Below are positions 1 to 7,121 of a stretch of DNA of 34,471 nt, piece after piece. A program made the position numbers and the translations under genes. The DNA is from a virus. Every line of letters begins with the position of its first letter. The stretch's first letter is position 1. Location of the stretch: positions 1-34,471 of the IMG/VR virus record IMGVR_UViG_3300046458_000060. One strand, given 5' to 3'. The notes under the pieces were generated by a model, which searched no databases, was not told where the DNA came from, and worked only from the letters and a program-made list of their open reading frames with translations.

Positions 1-101
1 CACACCCGGCGCCCTGCCAGCGAAAGGCCCGTGGCCAGCTGCACGGCCGTGGTGGATTTGCCGATACCGCCCTTTTTGTTTGCGACAACATAGATAGTCA
101 T
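1..101 (-). CDS. parA: ParA partition ATPase, N-terminal part (split by the window ends)
   Basis: This is the first 33 codons of a ParA-type ATPase that drives segregation of the plasmid prophage. Translation from the ATG at 101-99 gives an immediate deviant Walker A motif (KKGGIGKST, residues 9-17), then a helix ending in GRRV at the window edge. A start directly at the P-loop, with no N-terminal DNA-binding domain, is typical of short type Ib ParA proteins. The rest of the gene lies at 33939-34471 on the same strand. The join is out of phase by one base, so a number of bases equal to 2 modulo 3 is missing (about 32-38 by family comparison; this stretch normally holds the VDGDRQG-type motif). 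A TTAATATTAA-like repeat precedes the gene, consistent with autoregulation. The family call is firm; the circular join is inference. Confidence 0.9.
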   Translation of the reverse strand, partial: MTIYVVANKKGGIGKSTTAVQLATGLSLAGRRV

Positions 102-115
102 ATTGGTTCCCTAGT

Positions 116-161
116 AAGTTAATGTTGACTTAATCGTATTTTACTATTCAGTTGATATTAA
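116..161. repeat. AT-rich dyads upstream of parA (operator/centromere candidate)
   Basis: Two imperfect copies of the element TTAATATTAA lie just upstream of parA. TTAATGTTGA at 119-128 sits inside the near-palindrome AAGTTAATGTTGACTT at 116-131. TTGATATTAA lies at 152-161. The stretch is strikingly AT-rich inside a GC-rich replicon. In type Ib partition systems such repeats upstream of the operon serve as operator and centromere for the small RHH partner protein. The second copy overlaps the last codons of the upstream gene. Confidence 0.6.
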
Positions 162-525
162 CCGAATATTGCCCGGTGGCGACCGCCTCACGTTCCTGCA
201 GCTGCTCGAGCAGTTCGCGGGTGACGCGCAGCTCCTGGGCCACCGCATCCCGCACATGCACGACCTCGCCGGCCGCATCGGCACCATTGCGAACCGTGGC
301 CGCGATCCTGCTCGCGTCCGACCTGGTGAAGCGGGTCGCCATCTGAGGCCGCGACGGCCGCGGGTTCGTCACCAGGCCGGCGCCGTCGATATCGAAGGCC
401 AGGTAGACGCCCTGGCAACGCACCACGAAGCCCTGGCCCAGGATCACACCGTCCAGCTGCTCGGCCGCCATCTCATAGCCCGTGATCGCCGTCCGCAGGT
501 TCTGCATCATCTCTTGCACGCTCAT
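148..525 (-). CDS. Unknown small protein upstream of parA
   Basis: This gene encodes 125 residues and lies directly upstream of parA on the same strand, so it is probably the first gene of the partition operon. The ATG at 525 is chosen because GGAG precedes it by six bases; an ATG two codons upstream is possible but lies too close to that ribosome binding site. The protein has a helical N-terminus (MSVQEMMQNLRTAI), a central segment resembling a small beta fold (VILGQGFVVRCQG, YLAFDIDG) and a C-terminal helix rich in Glu, Arg and Leu (residues about 80-115) that could form a coiled coil. I do not recognise a family. AT-rich dyads stand before and after the gene, suggesting control by the partition proteins. 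It could be an accessory regulator or an unrelated cargo gene. Confidence 0.6.
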   Translation of the reverse strand: MSVQEMMQNLRTAITGYEMAAEQLDGVILGQGFVVRCQGVYLAFDIDGAGLVTNPRPSRPQMATRFTRSDASRIAATVRNGADAAGEVVHVRDAVAQELRVTRELLEQLQEREAVATGQYSVNIN

Positions 526-556
526 TGTCATCTCCAAAGGTACGAATTCGCTAGGT

Positions 557-650
557 TAGTATCACCCTCATACTAGGTTAATATTAACTTCGTATCAGGT
601 TACATGCATTATGCCATCAACTTAATATGAATATCAAGTTAATATTAAGA
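557..650. repeat. AT-rich repeat cluster (centromere-like)
   Basis: Perfect TTAATATTAA occurs at 578-587, inside AGGTTAATATTAACTT (575-590), and again at 639-648. A one-mismatch copy, TTAATATGAA, lies at 622-631. An inverted repeat, TAGTAT (557-562) and ATACTA (570-575) around a seven-base loop, stands just before. Exact ten-mers of this composition should be almost absent from a GC-rich sequence of this length. The cluster lies upstream of the small gene at 148-525 and resembles the parC centromere/operator of type Ib partition loci. The centromere role is inference. Confidence 0.65.
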
Positions 651-925
651 TGATTTTTCCGGCACCGCGGCCGCGATCGACACCTGGTCGACCAGCCGCT
701 CCACTCGGGCCCAGGCCGAGATGGTCAGGGCGCCGGCACCGTCCATATTTGCCGCCAGCAAGGCACAGGCAGCGCAGAAAACCCGGGGATTGAGGCCACT
801 TTTTCGCCTAAGTTGTTGATTCTTTAGAAATCACCATCCCCAAACGACCCCGGGAAATCCCCGGAAACGTTGTTTTTTTCCCCATCGGCCTGTTTGCAGT
901 CCCTGCCGGCCGCGGCGCGCCGTCC

Positions 926-980
926 CCCTATTTCTCTCTCTCTTAACAACAAAGAAAGAGAGAAGAACAGAGAAAAAGGG
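926..980. repeat. Polypyrimidine/polypurine inverted repeat
   Basis: A pyrimidine run (TTTCTCTCTCTCTT, 931-944) is followed after AACAAC by a purine run rich in AAAGAAAGAGAGAAG. CCCT at the left and AAAAAGGG at the right extend an imperfect stem. The strand asymmetry could support a hairpin or triplex structure. No gene ends nearby that would call for a terminator. Confidence 0.5.
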
Positions 981-1052
981 CAGTTCGCGCGCATCCCCAG
1001 GTGAAAGCCTGTTTTCCCCGACTTTTCCCCCCGACCCATATTTCCATCCCCG

Positions 1053-1097
1053 GAATCCCCACCTCATCCCTGGCTTTTTCGGGGATGGTGGGGATTC
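1053..1097. repeat. Long hairpin built from ATCCCC motifs
   Basis: GAATCCCCACCTCATCCC (1053-1070) pairs with GGGGATGGTGGGGATTC (1081-1097) apart from a small bulge, around a ten-base loop containing CTTTTT. Further ATCCCC words lie on both sides, from about 835 to 1155. The hairpin is too long and too isolated for an ordinary terminator. It could be a single-strand initiation site, a packaging signal or the stem of a non-coding RNA. Confidence 0.55.
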
Positions 1098-1539
1098 TTA
1101 AAAGCCATTGAAATCAATCACTTACGCCGCGTAAAGACTCAATCCCCCAATCCCCACCGTGCGCTGCCTGTGGTCTGGTCCTGGCCCAGGCTCGCCCTTT
1201 CTCCTGGTCATGTTCTGCAAAGGCCCCAGGAACGCACGAAAACGGCCTCCAGGCGCATCAAAGCGCATCACAATCCAGACCCGGCAAAACGCCGGAAAGC
1301 CGCGCCTGAGCCGTTTTCGGCCGTCTGGCGGCGGTGCATCAAATGAGGGAGGCAAAGGCGAGCATCGGAGGCGGGAGGGGCCTCCGAGAGCGGAGGCATG
1401 GCACCCCAGGGCGGCCCGCGAGGGGGGCAGGGCCGGTCCAGGGCGGCCCAGGCGGCGCGCACGGGGCGCGGAGGCATCGGTGGGGTGGCGTGTGGCGTGC
1501 GCGTCATGGCGGGCCTTCTGATGCGACCAGGGCGGCCGG

Positions 1540-1704
1540 CGATCGCCACCAGGTGGGCGCCGACCAGATGCAGCAGCTGCAGCCCGGGCGCGACCTCGAG
1601 CAGCTGGCCGTCCTGGTGCAGCCCGGGCGCCGACGATCGCCACCAGGTGGGCGCCGACCAGGTGCAGCAGCTGCAGCCCGGGCGTGACCTCGAGCAGCTG
1701 GCCG
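1540..1704. repeat. 71-bp direct repeat, two copies 94 bp apart
   Basis: Positions 1540-1610 and 1634-1704 are the same 71 bases with two differences (A/G at 1568 versus 1662, and C/T near 1591 versus 1685). The unit contains GATCGCC, CCACCAGGTGG, CAGCAGCTGCAG, CCCGGGCG and CTCGAGCAGCTGG, so it is dense in short palindromes. The 94-base period breaks any shared reading frame. Confidence 0.85.
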
Positions 1705-1988
1705 ACCAGGTGCGCGGCCGCGATCGCCAGCAGCTGCGCAAGCACACAAACAGGACACAAACACAAACACCGGATCCTGGTCCGATCGACCGACCAGCTG
1801 GTCGAGCAGATGACCAGGCCGGCGCCAGACCTGCAGGCCACCAGGTGTTTGACCAAGCTAACGGGACACCTGCCCGCGCTCCCGCTTGGGTTGCGCACCG
1901 ATTCCCTACGGGAACCGGCACGCCCGGTTACGCGGGAAAAGCGGAAGATCAAAAACCCAGGAACCCCGATATGCAACTAACCCATATC

Positions 1989-2107
1989 TCGGCCAGCGAC
2001 AACGGCAGGCCACCAGGTTGGAGGCCCAGGTTTTCAGGCGTATGCGGGATGGAATCGAGCGGCCGCCGCGTCCCGAGAGGGCGCGGGATTTCGGCCAGCG
2101 TCAACGG
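1989..2107. repeat. 17-bp direct repeat pair
   Basis: TCGGCCAGCG followed by ACAACGG at 1989-2005 recurs as TCGGCCAGCG followed by TCAACGG at 2091-2107, one mismatch in 17. The copies are 102 bases apart in the gene-free region left of the cos candidate. The spacing is close to ten helical turns. Function unknown. Confidence 0.6.
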
Positions 2108-2262
2108 ACGCCAGGCGCCCGAAGCCCCGGCCGCGCAGCGGCAGGGGTGAGCCGGTAGGAGCCGGCCCGGTAGGGCTTGGCCGCGTGCGGCCAACTCCGT
2201 AGCCCGGCGAAGGTCTGGCGGACCGTGTGTTGGCGGGTGATTTGCTGGGGTTGAGTCTACAA

Positions 2263-2280
2263 GGGAGGCCCTGGCCTCCC
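2263..2280. repeat. Perfect 8-bp-stem palindrome
   Basis: GGGAGGCC-CT-GGCCTCCC forms a perfect stem. ACAAGG and CCTTGT just outside give an alternative outer stem. It lies some 15 bases left of the cos candidate, where P2-like phages carry terminase-recognition structure. It has no T-run, so it is not a normal terminator. Confidence 0.5.
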
Positions 2281-2293
2281 GTACCTTGTGCGC

Positions 2294-2312
2294 CGCGAAG
2301 CGGGGCAGTCTC
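2294..2312. other. Candidate cohesive-end (cos) site
   Basis: The sequence CGCGAAGCGGGGCAGTC begins at 2294 and resembles the P2 cos core as I remember it (GGCGAGGCGGGGAAAGC). About 13 of 19 positions agree, including GCGA and GCGGGG. It lies on the 3' side of portal gene Q, where P2 has its left cohesive end. Palindromes flank it. Both the comparison from memory and the role are unverified. Confidence 0.4.
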
Positions 2313-2429
2313 TTTTTCTTCCCAGCTCGCAGTAAGGTGGATGATGAGCAGCAACAATCTAATAGGGCAAAAGATGAGTTGAAAACGGCGGAAACCCGCA
2401 CCGTTGCTAGGTTTGCATGGGTTTCGGGG

Positions 2430-2607
2430 TTACGCACCACCGTGCGCAGTATTACGCACCGTGGTGCGTAGTCTTGCGCACCGGCGTGCGTAGGTCCGGC
2501 ATGGTTGGCGCCTGGCGCCGCCTGCGCATCCTGGTGCGTAGTGTCTTGCACATTGATGGTGAACCCATACAGGCGTAAGGTTAAACCTACGCACCTTGAT
2601 GCGTAAC
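2430..2607 (+). repeat. oriV: Iterons: putative plasmid replication origin
   Basis: Five copies of a 21-base unit start at 2430, 2452, 2474, 2522 and 2587. The first three are tandem with an exact 22-base pitch, about two helical turns. Each unit is itself nearly palindromic: ACGCACC or GCGCACC, three bases, then a GTGCGTA-type half. Degenerate half-sites lie between copies three and five and after the last copy. Position just upstream of the Rep-like gene fits an iteron origin, and the copies near the gene would also serve for autoregulation. Confidence 0.75.
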
Positions 2608-2670
2608 CCACGTAGTTTTATGGTGCAACCCATGTTATTATGCCGGAAACCAACGCGCTATCGAGGACCC

Positions 2671-3237
2671 ATGAACACCACCGCCAAGAACATTACCCTG
2701 CCGGCCGCCGACGATGCTGTCCAAGATGCGCGCGGCAATAAGTCCCAGGGCTGGCTGCAGTCCGACAAGGCCGCGCACCAGGCCATGTGGAAGCTGGGCG
2801 TCAAGCATCCCATGGCCCTGGCGGTCCTGCACTTCATGGTTTCCAAGCTGTCGAGGGGGACCAATGGCGTGGTGATTAGCGCGGCCGCGCTGTCCAAGCA
2901 GATGGGCATTGCGCCTAGGACGGTACAGAACACCATTGCGATCCTGCGCGATTGCAAGTTCGTCCAGGTCCTGAAATCGGGCAACGTCAACGTCTATATC
3001 ATCAATTCGCGCGTGGCCTGGCAGGGCGACCGTGGCGCCCGCTTCGCTTCGTTCAATGCGCAAATCCTGGTGGATGAGTCCGAGCAGCTGCAGCCAGTCG
3101 ATCAGCTGATCGAGGAGGCCGACCAGCTGCTGCAGGTTCCGGTGATGACGTTCAACGAAGAACTGCAGCTGGACGCGATCGACCCGCCGGCAGCGGCGCC
3201 CAAGCCGGGCGCCCAGGGTAGCCTGCTCGAGGAGTGA
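2671..3237 (+). CDS. RepL-like winged-helix replication initiator
   Basis: The protein has 188 residues. The ATG at 2671 follows GAGGA and is preferred over in-frame starts upstream, which fall inside the iteron region. Residues about 69-118 form a helix-turn-helix with a wing: ISAAALSKQMGIAPRTV, then VQVLKSGNVNVYIINSRVAWQ. The INSRVAWQ-type segment after the wing is what I associate with RepL and related plasmid replication proteins. The C-terminal third is acidic and rich in Gln and Leu, perhaps helical. It lies immediately downstream of 22-base iterons, the expected layout of an initiator and its origin. It converges on portal gene Q with only six bases between stop codons and no visible terminator. 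A purely regulatory DNA-binding role remains possible. Confidence 0.65.
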   Translation: MNTTAKNITLPAADDAVQDARGNKSQGWLQSDKAAHQAMWKLGVKHPMALAVLHFMVSKLSRGTNGVVISAAALSKQMGIAPRTVQNTIAILRDCKFVQVLKSGNVNVYIINSRVAWQGDRGARFASFNAQILVDESEQLQPVDQLIEEADQLLQVPVMTFNEELQLDAIDPPAAAPKPGAQGSLLEE

Positions 3238-3243
3238 GGCAGG

Positions 3244-4299
3244 TCACGCGGCCTTTTCGGCCAGGTCGAGCGTGTACGGGTTGAACTTGACCACCTCGTC
3301 ACCGAACCACTCATTGAGCTGCAGGAACTTCGCCTGCAGCGGCTCCAGTTCGTTGCGGCCGAACACCTTCGCGGCCGTGTCCGCCGCGCCGAAACCGCCC
3401 GTGTTGCTCGGCACGATGCCCAGCAGCTGGGGCGGCACGCGGTGCGCCGCCAGCATGTCGTCCCGCGTCACATTCTTGATGTTGAAAAACTCGTCCTTTG
3501 CGGCGACCTCGGACACCGGGATAAGCTGAATCCCGTCCTTCTTGCCCTGGGGCGCGTACATGAACAGGTTGCGGAAGTTGCCCGGCCCCTTGCTGTTTTT
3601 CAGGGCCTGGCGCAGCGCGTCGACGTCCTCCTCTCGCTGGGCCGGATCGGTCATGTAGAGGATGAAGCCGGCGTGGCTGCCGTTCTCGTAGTACTTGCGC
3701 CGGAACAGCGTCGCGGACTCGTTCAGCCAGGCCGCGTGCAGCGCGCCCAGGTACTCGGGCAGGCCATACACCTCCTGGTTAATGTCCGGATCGCGCAGGT
3801 GGAAGATGGTCCCCTCCTGGAATTCGTGGGTCTTTTGCCAGCTGTCCACCTGGACGAAGCGGCGCAGGTCCGTGGTGCGCCTGATGTACTTCGCCAGCGG
3901 CGGCACCAGCTCGAGCGTGCCGCCCAAGCGGTTGCGGCGGTCCTCGAGGTAGCCGTTGCCGAACGTGAGGAAGTCCTGGGCCCAGGACGTGAACGAAGCG
4001 CGGGACAGCAGCTTGTGCGGGATGAAGGTCGAGGCCAGCACGTTGCGCTTGAAGAACAGCGCGGAGGCGTGGTGCGTGCCGGCGCGGAAGCTCTTAGCCA
4101 GGCCGGTCCAGCTGATCGGCGGTTCGTACCACTCGCCATTCGTCCAGGCCTCCGTGTAGTCCAGGATATCGGCCCGGTTCAGGACCGGAATCGGGTCGCC
4201 AAAGCTGAAAGCCTGGGCGCGCGCCGGCGCCGAGGCCGGGGCGGCCGGTGCGGCCGAGGCCGCGGCCAGGGCGCTGCCCTGGTGGTGTTTTTTCTTCAT
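3244..4299 (-). CDS. Q: Portal protein (P2 gpQ-like)
   Basis: This is the portal vertex protein through which DNA enters and leaves the capsid. It has 351 residues (P2 Q is about 344). Recognisable portal segments include the aromatic N-terminal stretch around EWYEPPISWTGLAK, KRNVLASTFIPHKLLSR, the long central helix region NESATLFRRKYYENGSHAGF and the C-terminal VPPQLLGIVPSNTGGFG. The first 30 residues are a low-complexity Ala/Pro leader, longer than usual. The start codon overlaps the stop of terminase gene P as ATGA, so the two are translationally coupled. P-then-Q on the minus strand, divergent from O, is the classical P2 order. Confidence 0.95.
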   Translation of the reverse strand: MKKKHHQGSALAAASAAPAAPASAPARAQAFSFGDPIPVLNRADILDYTEAWTNGEWYEPPISWTGLAKSFRAGTHHASALFFKRNVLASTFIPHKLLSRASFTSWAQDFLTFGNGYLEDRRNRLGGTLELVPPLAKYIRRTTDLRRFVQVDSWQKTHEFQEGTIFHLRDPDINQEVYGLPEYLGALHAAWLNESATLFRRKYYENGSHAGFILYMTDPAQREEDVDALRQALKNSKGPGNFRNLFMYAPQGKKDGIQLIPVSEVAAKDEFFNIKNVTRDDMLAAHRVPPQLLGIVPSNTGGFGAADTAAKVFGRNELEPLQAKFLQLNEWFGDEVVKFNPYTLDLAEKAA

Positions 4300-6074
4300 G
4301 AGTAAATCTCCAGGATGCTGGTGTTGCTCGAGGTCGTGCCCTCGAGAGGTTCGTTGCCGAGGGCGTGCAGGGTGGCCCAGGCCAAGTCGGCGTGGCCAGT
4401 CTCCTGGCTATAGCCGGCGGTGTAAGTGACCTGGCGGCCGCTGGCCGTGACGGTCTTTTTGATCGCCATGAAGGATTGCGCCAGGTCCGTCCAGCCGGCG
4501 TCGAATTCCAGGCGCGCGCCGCGCACCACGGACAGGCCCTTGAGGACCAGGCGGCTTTTGACCTCGGGCGAGTAGTGCAGGCCGACCGCGGACGGATAGA
4601 AACCCTTCACCAGCTGGTAGACGCCCTGGCCGATGCCGGTCTGGTCGATCGCCATGTAGGTGACGTTGTAGCGTTCCGTGATCTGTTTGATGCTGCGCGC
4701 CTGCGCTTCAAAGTCCATGCCGCGCCACTGGTGTTTTTCCAGCACGCGGAACTTGCCACCAGGGACCGCCGGCGGCGCGATCACCACGCAGCTGGCCTGG
4801 TCGCCCGACATAGCAGGGTCATAGCCCACCCACACCTGGCGATGCCCGAACGGGCGCGCAGCGAACGGCTTGAAGTCGTCCGCCCACTCCACCCACGAAT
4901 CGACCATGCACCGCTGCAGATCGGCCAACGGGAAGATGGAGTGGCTGTCATCCACAAACTGGCACATGAGCAGGTTCGCGTATTCCTCGGGGCTGTATTC
5001 GCGGCGCAGCTCCTCGAGGTCGAACAGGTCACACCCGGAGTTGGCCGCATCTTCGACCGTGACCATTTGCCGCCACTGGCCGTCCCCGCATGCGCGCCCG
5101 GCCGCCAGGGCGGCGTGGCTGACGTCCAGCTTGATATGTTCGGCCTTCGCGCGGCCGCGGTTCGCATGCTCGCCAGTCCAGAACGGATAGGCCTCATGGG
5201 ACATGCTCGACGGCGTGGAAAAGTAGGTCTTGCGCCAATGCTTGTGCATCGCCATGCCAGAGGCGACCTTGTTCAGGTTCTTGAAGCCTGGCACCCAGAA
5301 ATATTCATCGAAGTAGAAGTTGCCGTGGTAGCTCTGGGCCGTGCGCGCGTTCGTACTCAAGAAAATCAGCTCGGCCGCGTTCGGCAGCACGATGGTTTCG
5401 CCGGACAGCTCGACCTCGGCGGCCTCACGCGCAAACTGGCAGATGTACTGCCGGAAAACGTTCGCCTGGGCCTTGCTGGCGGATAGGAAAATCTGGTTGC
5501 GGCCTGTCTCGAGCGCGTCGACCAGGGCTTCACGCGAGAAGTACCAGGTGGCGCCGATCTGGCGGCTTTTCAGCAGGTTGCGGGTGCGATGCTGGCCGTT
5601 CCGGTACCAGACCTTCTGGTAGTTGAACAGCGAATCATGGAAGGCCTGCAGGATCCGCGCCTGCTGCTCCTCCGTCACCCCGTTGCGCTCGGGCTTCTTC
5701 TTCGGGGCGGCATTGCGCGCGTGGATATTCGGATTGAGGTCCGATTCCTTCCCCGTTTCGCCGTACCTGGTCACGCGCGCCGTGCGCTCCAGCTGGCGGC
5801 CCAGCAGGTCAATTTCCTTGAAGTCCTGGCCGTCCTTCTTGTCCTTTGCGATGAGGATCGCCAGGCGCGCCTCGAGCGCGGCCTCGACCTTTTCCACCGG
5901 CGTGGCCTTGTCCCACTCATCCCGCTGTTTCCATGCCTCTACGGTGGCCCGCTTGAGGTTCAGTTCACGGGCAATAGACGACACCCGCCAGCCCTGCCAA
6001 AACAGGGTACGGGCAGCGCGGCGCGGGTCGATTTCCGGCGCAACGGTGGTGGTGGAGGTCGTGGTTTCAAGCAT
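4296..6074 (-). CDS. P: Terminase large subunit, ATPase (P2 gpP-like)
   Basis: This protein cuts concatemers or circles at cos and pumps DNA into the prohead, with gpM as partner. The ATG at 6074 gives 592 residues, matching P2 gpP (about 590); an upstream TTG frame extension has no support. Residues about 25-60 form a helix-turn-helix (FWQGWRVSSIARELNLKRAT) for DNA recognition. The ATPase region has LKSRQIGAT as the atypical Walker A and GNFYFDEYFW as Walker B. The later WVGYDPAMSGD and AIDQTGIG motifs suit the RNase H-like nuclease fold. No good ribosome binding site precedes the ATG. The late-promoter dyad at 6121-6141 is centred 57 bases upstream, so the mRNA may be nearly leaderless. Confidence 0.95.
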   Translation of the reverse strand: MLETTTSTTTVAPEIDPRRAARTLFWQGWRVSSIARELNLKRATVEAWKQRDEWDKATPVEKVEAALEARLAILIAKDKKDGQDFKEIDLLGRQLERTARVTRYGETGKESDLNPNIHARNAAPKKKPERNGVTEEQQARILQAFHDSLFNYQKVWYRNGQHRTRNLLKSRQIGATWYFSREALVDALETGRNQIFLSASKAQANVFRQYICQFAREAAEVELSGETIVLPNAAELIFLSTNARTAQSYHGNFYFDEYFWVPGFKNLNKVASGMAMHKHWRKTYFSTPSSMSHEAYPFWTGEHANRGRAKAEHIKLDVSHAALAAGRACGDGQWRQMVTVEDAANSGCDLFDLEELRREYSPEEYANLLMCQFVDDSHSIFPLADLQRCMVDSWVEWADDFKPFAARPFGHRQVWVGYDPAMSGDQASCVVIAPPAVPGGKFRVLEKHQWRGMDFEAQARSIKQITERYNVTYMAIDQTGIGQGVYQLVKGFYPSAVGLHYSPEVKSRLVLKGLSVVRGARLEFDAGWTDLAQSFMAIKKTVTASGRQVTYTAGYSQETGHADLAWATLHALGNEPLEGTTSSNTSILEIYS

Positions 6075-6120
6075 GGGGCCAAGCGTACCTGCCACGCGCG
6101 CGCGAAATAACCCCAAGCAA

Positions 6121-6141
6121 TTGTGCCCACAGTCAACACAA
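6121..6141. promoter_or_regulatory. Ogr-type late promoter dyad, P/O divergent
   Basis: TTGT-N13-ACAA is a perfect inverted repeat (TTGTG at 6121, CACAA ending at 6141). It lies between divergent late genes P and O, and the same element occurs at 13646 and 20679. In P2, Ogr binds a TGT...ACA dyad centred near -55. Measured the same way, CAACAT (6175-6180) toward O and TACGCT (6087-6082) toward P fall at the -10 distance. Each keeps A at position 2 and T at position 6. This is a bidirectional late promoter by inference. Confidence 0.7.
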
Positions 6142-6227
6142 CCCCGGCTGGTTGAGGTCGCGCGTGCGCGACGGCAACATGATCCTCGTCCCCCCTTGTT
6201 ACTGGATTAACGGAGAACCCCACAACC

Positions 6228-7088
6228 ATGAGCACCGCAACCCACGCTAAAACGAAATCGTTCCGCGTCGCCGTCGAAGGCGCGACCACGGACGGCCGCA
6301 ACATCTCGCGCGACTGGATCACCCAGATGGCGAAGAACTACAGCCCGACCGTCTACGGCGCCCGGGTCAACCTGGAGCACTACCGCGGCATCGACCCGGC
6401 CGGCCTGTTCAAAGCCTACGGCGACGTGCTCGCCCTGGAAGCGCGCGAAGAATCGGGCGAGTTCTCGGGAAAGCTGGGCCTGTATGCCCAGATCGCACCG
6501 ACCGACGACCTGGTGGCCCTGACCAAGAAAGGCCAGAAAATCTACACCTCGATCGAGGTCGACCCGTCCTTCGCTGACAGCAAGCAGGCCTACCTGGTTG
6601 GATTGGCCGTCACCGACAACCCGGCCAGCCTGGGCACCTCCGTGCTGTCCTTCGCCGCCCAGAACCCGGCAGCAAGCCCGTTTGCTCACAAAAAGCTGAA
6701 CGCCAACACCCTGTTCACCGCGGCCGACGAAGTGACCATCGAGCTGGACGAAGCCGAGCCGGCGGCACCGACCGTGTTCAAGCGTGTGACCGATCTGCTG
6801 GCGAAGTTCCGCAAAAAGGAAGCGACCGACGACGCGCGCTTTGCCGATATCGGCCAGGCCGTCGAGGCTCTGGCGAACCACGGCGCCGACACCGACAAGA
6901 CCGTCAGCAAGCTGAGCGCCGACCTGGCCGCGGCCGTCGAGGCGGCCGAGAAGGATCGCGCCGCGGCCGAGCAGACCCGCACCGAGCTGGCAAGTCTCAA
7001 GCAAGAGCTGTCGGCCACCCCGAACCCGGCCCAACCGGCACGCCCTGCAGCAACCGGCGCAACCGGCGAAACCGTGACCGACTGCTAA
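6228..7088 (+). CDS. O: Capsid scaffold and maturation protease (P2 gpO-like)
   Basis: This internal scaffold doubles as a serine protease that trims the capsid proteins and itself. It has 286 residues (P2 gpO about 284). The P2 catalytic triad has clear counterparts: Asp22 in TTDGR, His51 in NLEHYRG and Ser108 in IYTSIEV. The family motif YLVGLAVTDNPASLGT follows. Residues about 195-260 form the scaffolding coiled coil (repeated DLAAAVEAAEKDRAAAE-type heptads). The extreme C-terminus ends ATGATGETVTDC, close in style to P2. AACGGAG precedes the start. It is the first gene of a rightward late operon, behind the dyad at 6121-6141, with a leader of roughly 40 bases. Confidence 0.95.
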   Translation: MSTATHAKTKSFRVAVEGATTDGRNISRDWITQMAKNYSPTVYGARVNLEHYRGIDPAGLFKAYGDVLALEAREESGEFSGKLGLYAQIAPTDDLVALTKKGQKIYTSIEVDPSFADSKQAYLVGLAVTDNPASLGTSVLSFAAQNPAASPFAHKKLNANTLFTAADEVTIELDEAEPAAPTVFKRVTDLLAKFRKKEATDDARFADIGQAVEALANHGADTDKTVSKLSADLAAAVEAAEKDRAAAEQTRTELASLKQELSATPNPAQPARPAATGATGETVTDC

Positions 7089-7121
7089 CAGTCATCCACC
7101 ACCCTTTGGAGTAGCAAAAGC

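Larger units (their letters stand above)
655..2429. other. Long non-coding region with hairpins and repeats
   Basis: About 1.8 kb holds no gene I can support. Long open frames exist (for example 1122-1976 on the minus strand), but they are frame-open through high GC. They lack family features, and the internal 71-bp duplication is offset by 94 bases, which is not a multiple of three, so no frame reads both copies alike. The first third (830-1160) is studded with ATCCCC motifs in both orientations. The middle (1520-1860) repeats ACCAGGTG and CAGCTG words. The last part holds GC-rich palindromes and the cos candidate. The region probably combines packaging, replication or partition cis-elements. 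Confidence 0.6.

Noticed and set aside
1122-1976. Long minus-strand open frame (284 codons) in the gene-free region
   Set aside because: Composition is that of random GC-rich translation (Arg/Pro/Ala/Gly); it spans the 94-base-period duplication out of frame, has no ribosome binding site and no recognisable domain.
1398-2150. Plus-strand open frame with DQVQQLQPGRDLEQLA-like peptide
   Set aside because: The matching DNA repeat at 1540 lies in another frame, so the peptide repeat is a by-product of DNA duplication; no start signal.
2286-2471. Short plus-strand frame over the cos candidate and iterons
   Set aside because: It starts in the cos-like sequence and ends in iterons; no ribosome binding site, no conserved pattern.
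6075-6116. Upstream TTG extension of terminase P
   Set aside because: The ATG at 6074 gives the family length of about 590; the extension is Arg-rich and would overlap the predicted promoter.
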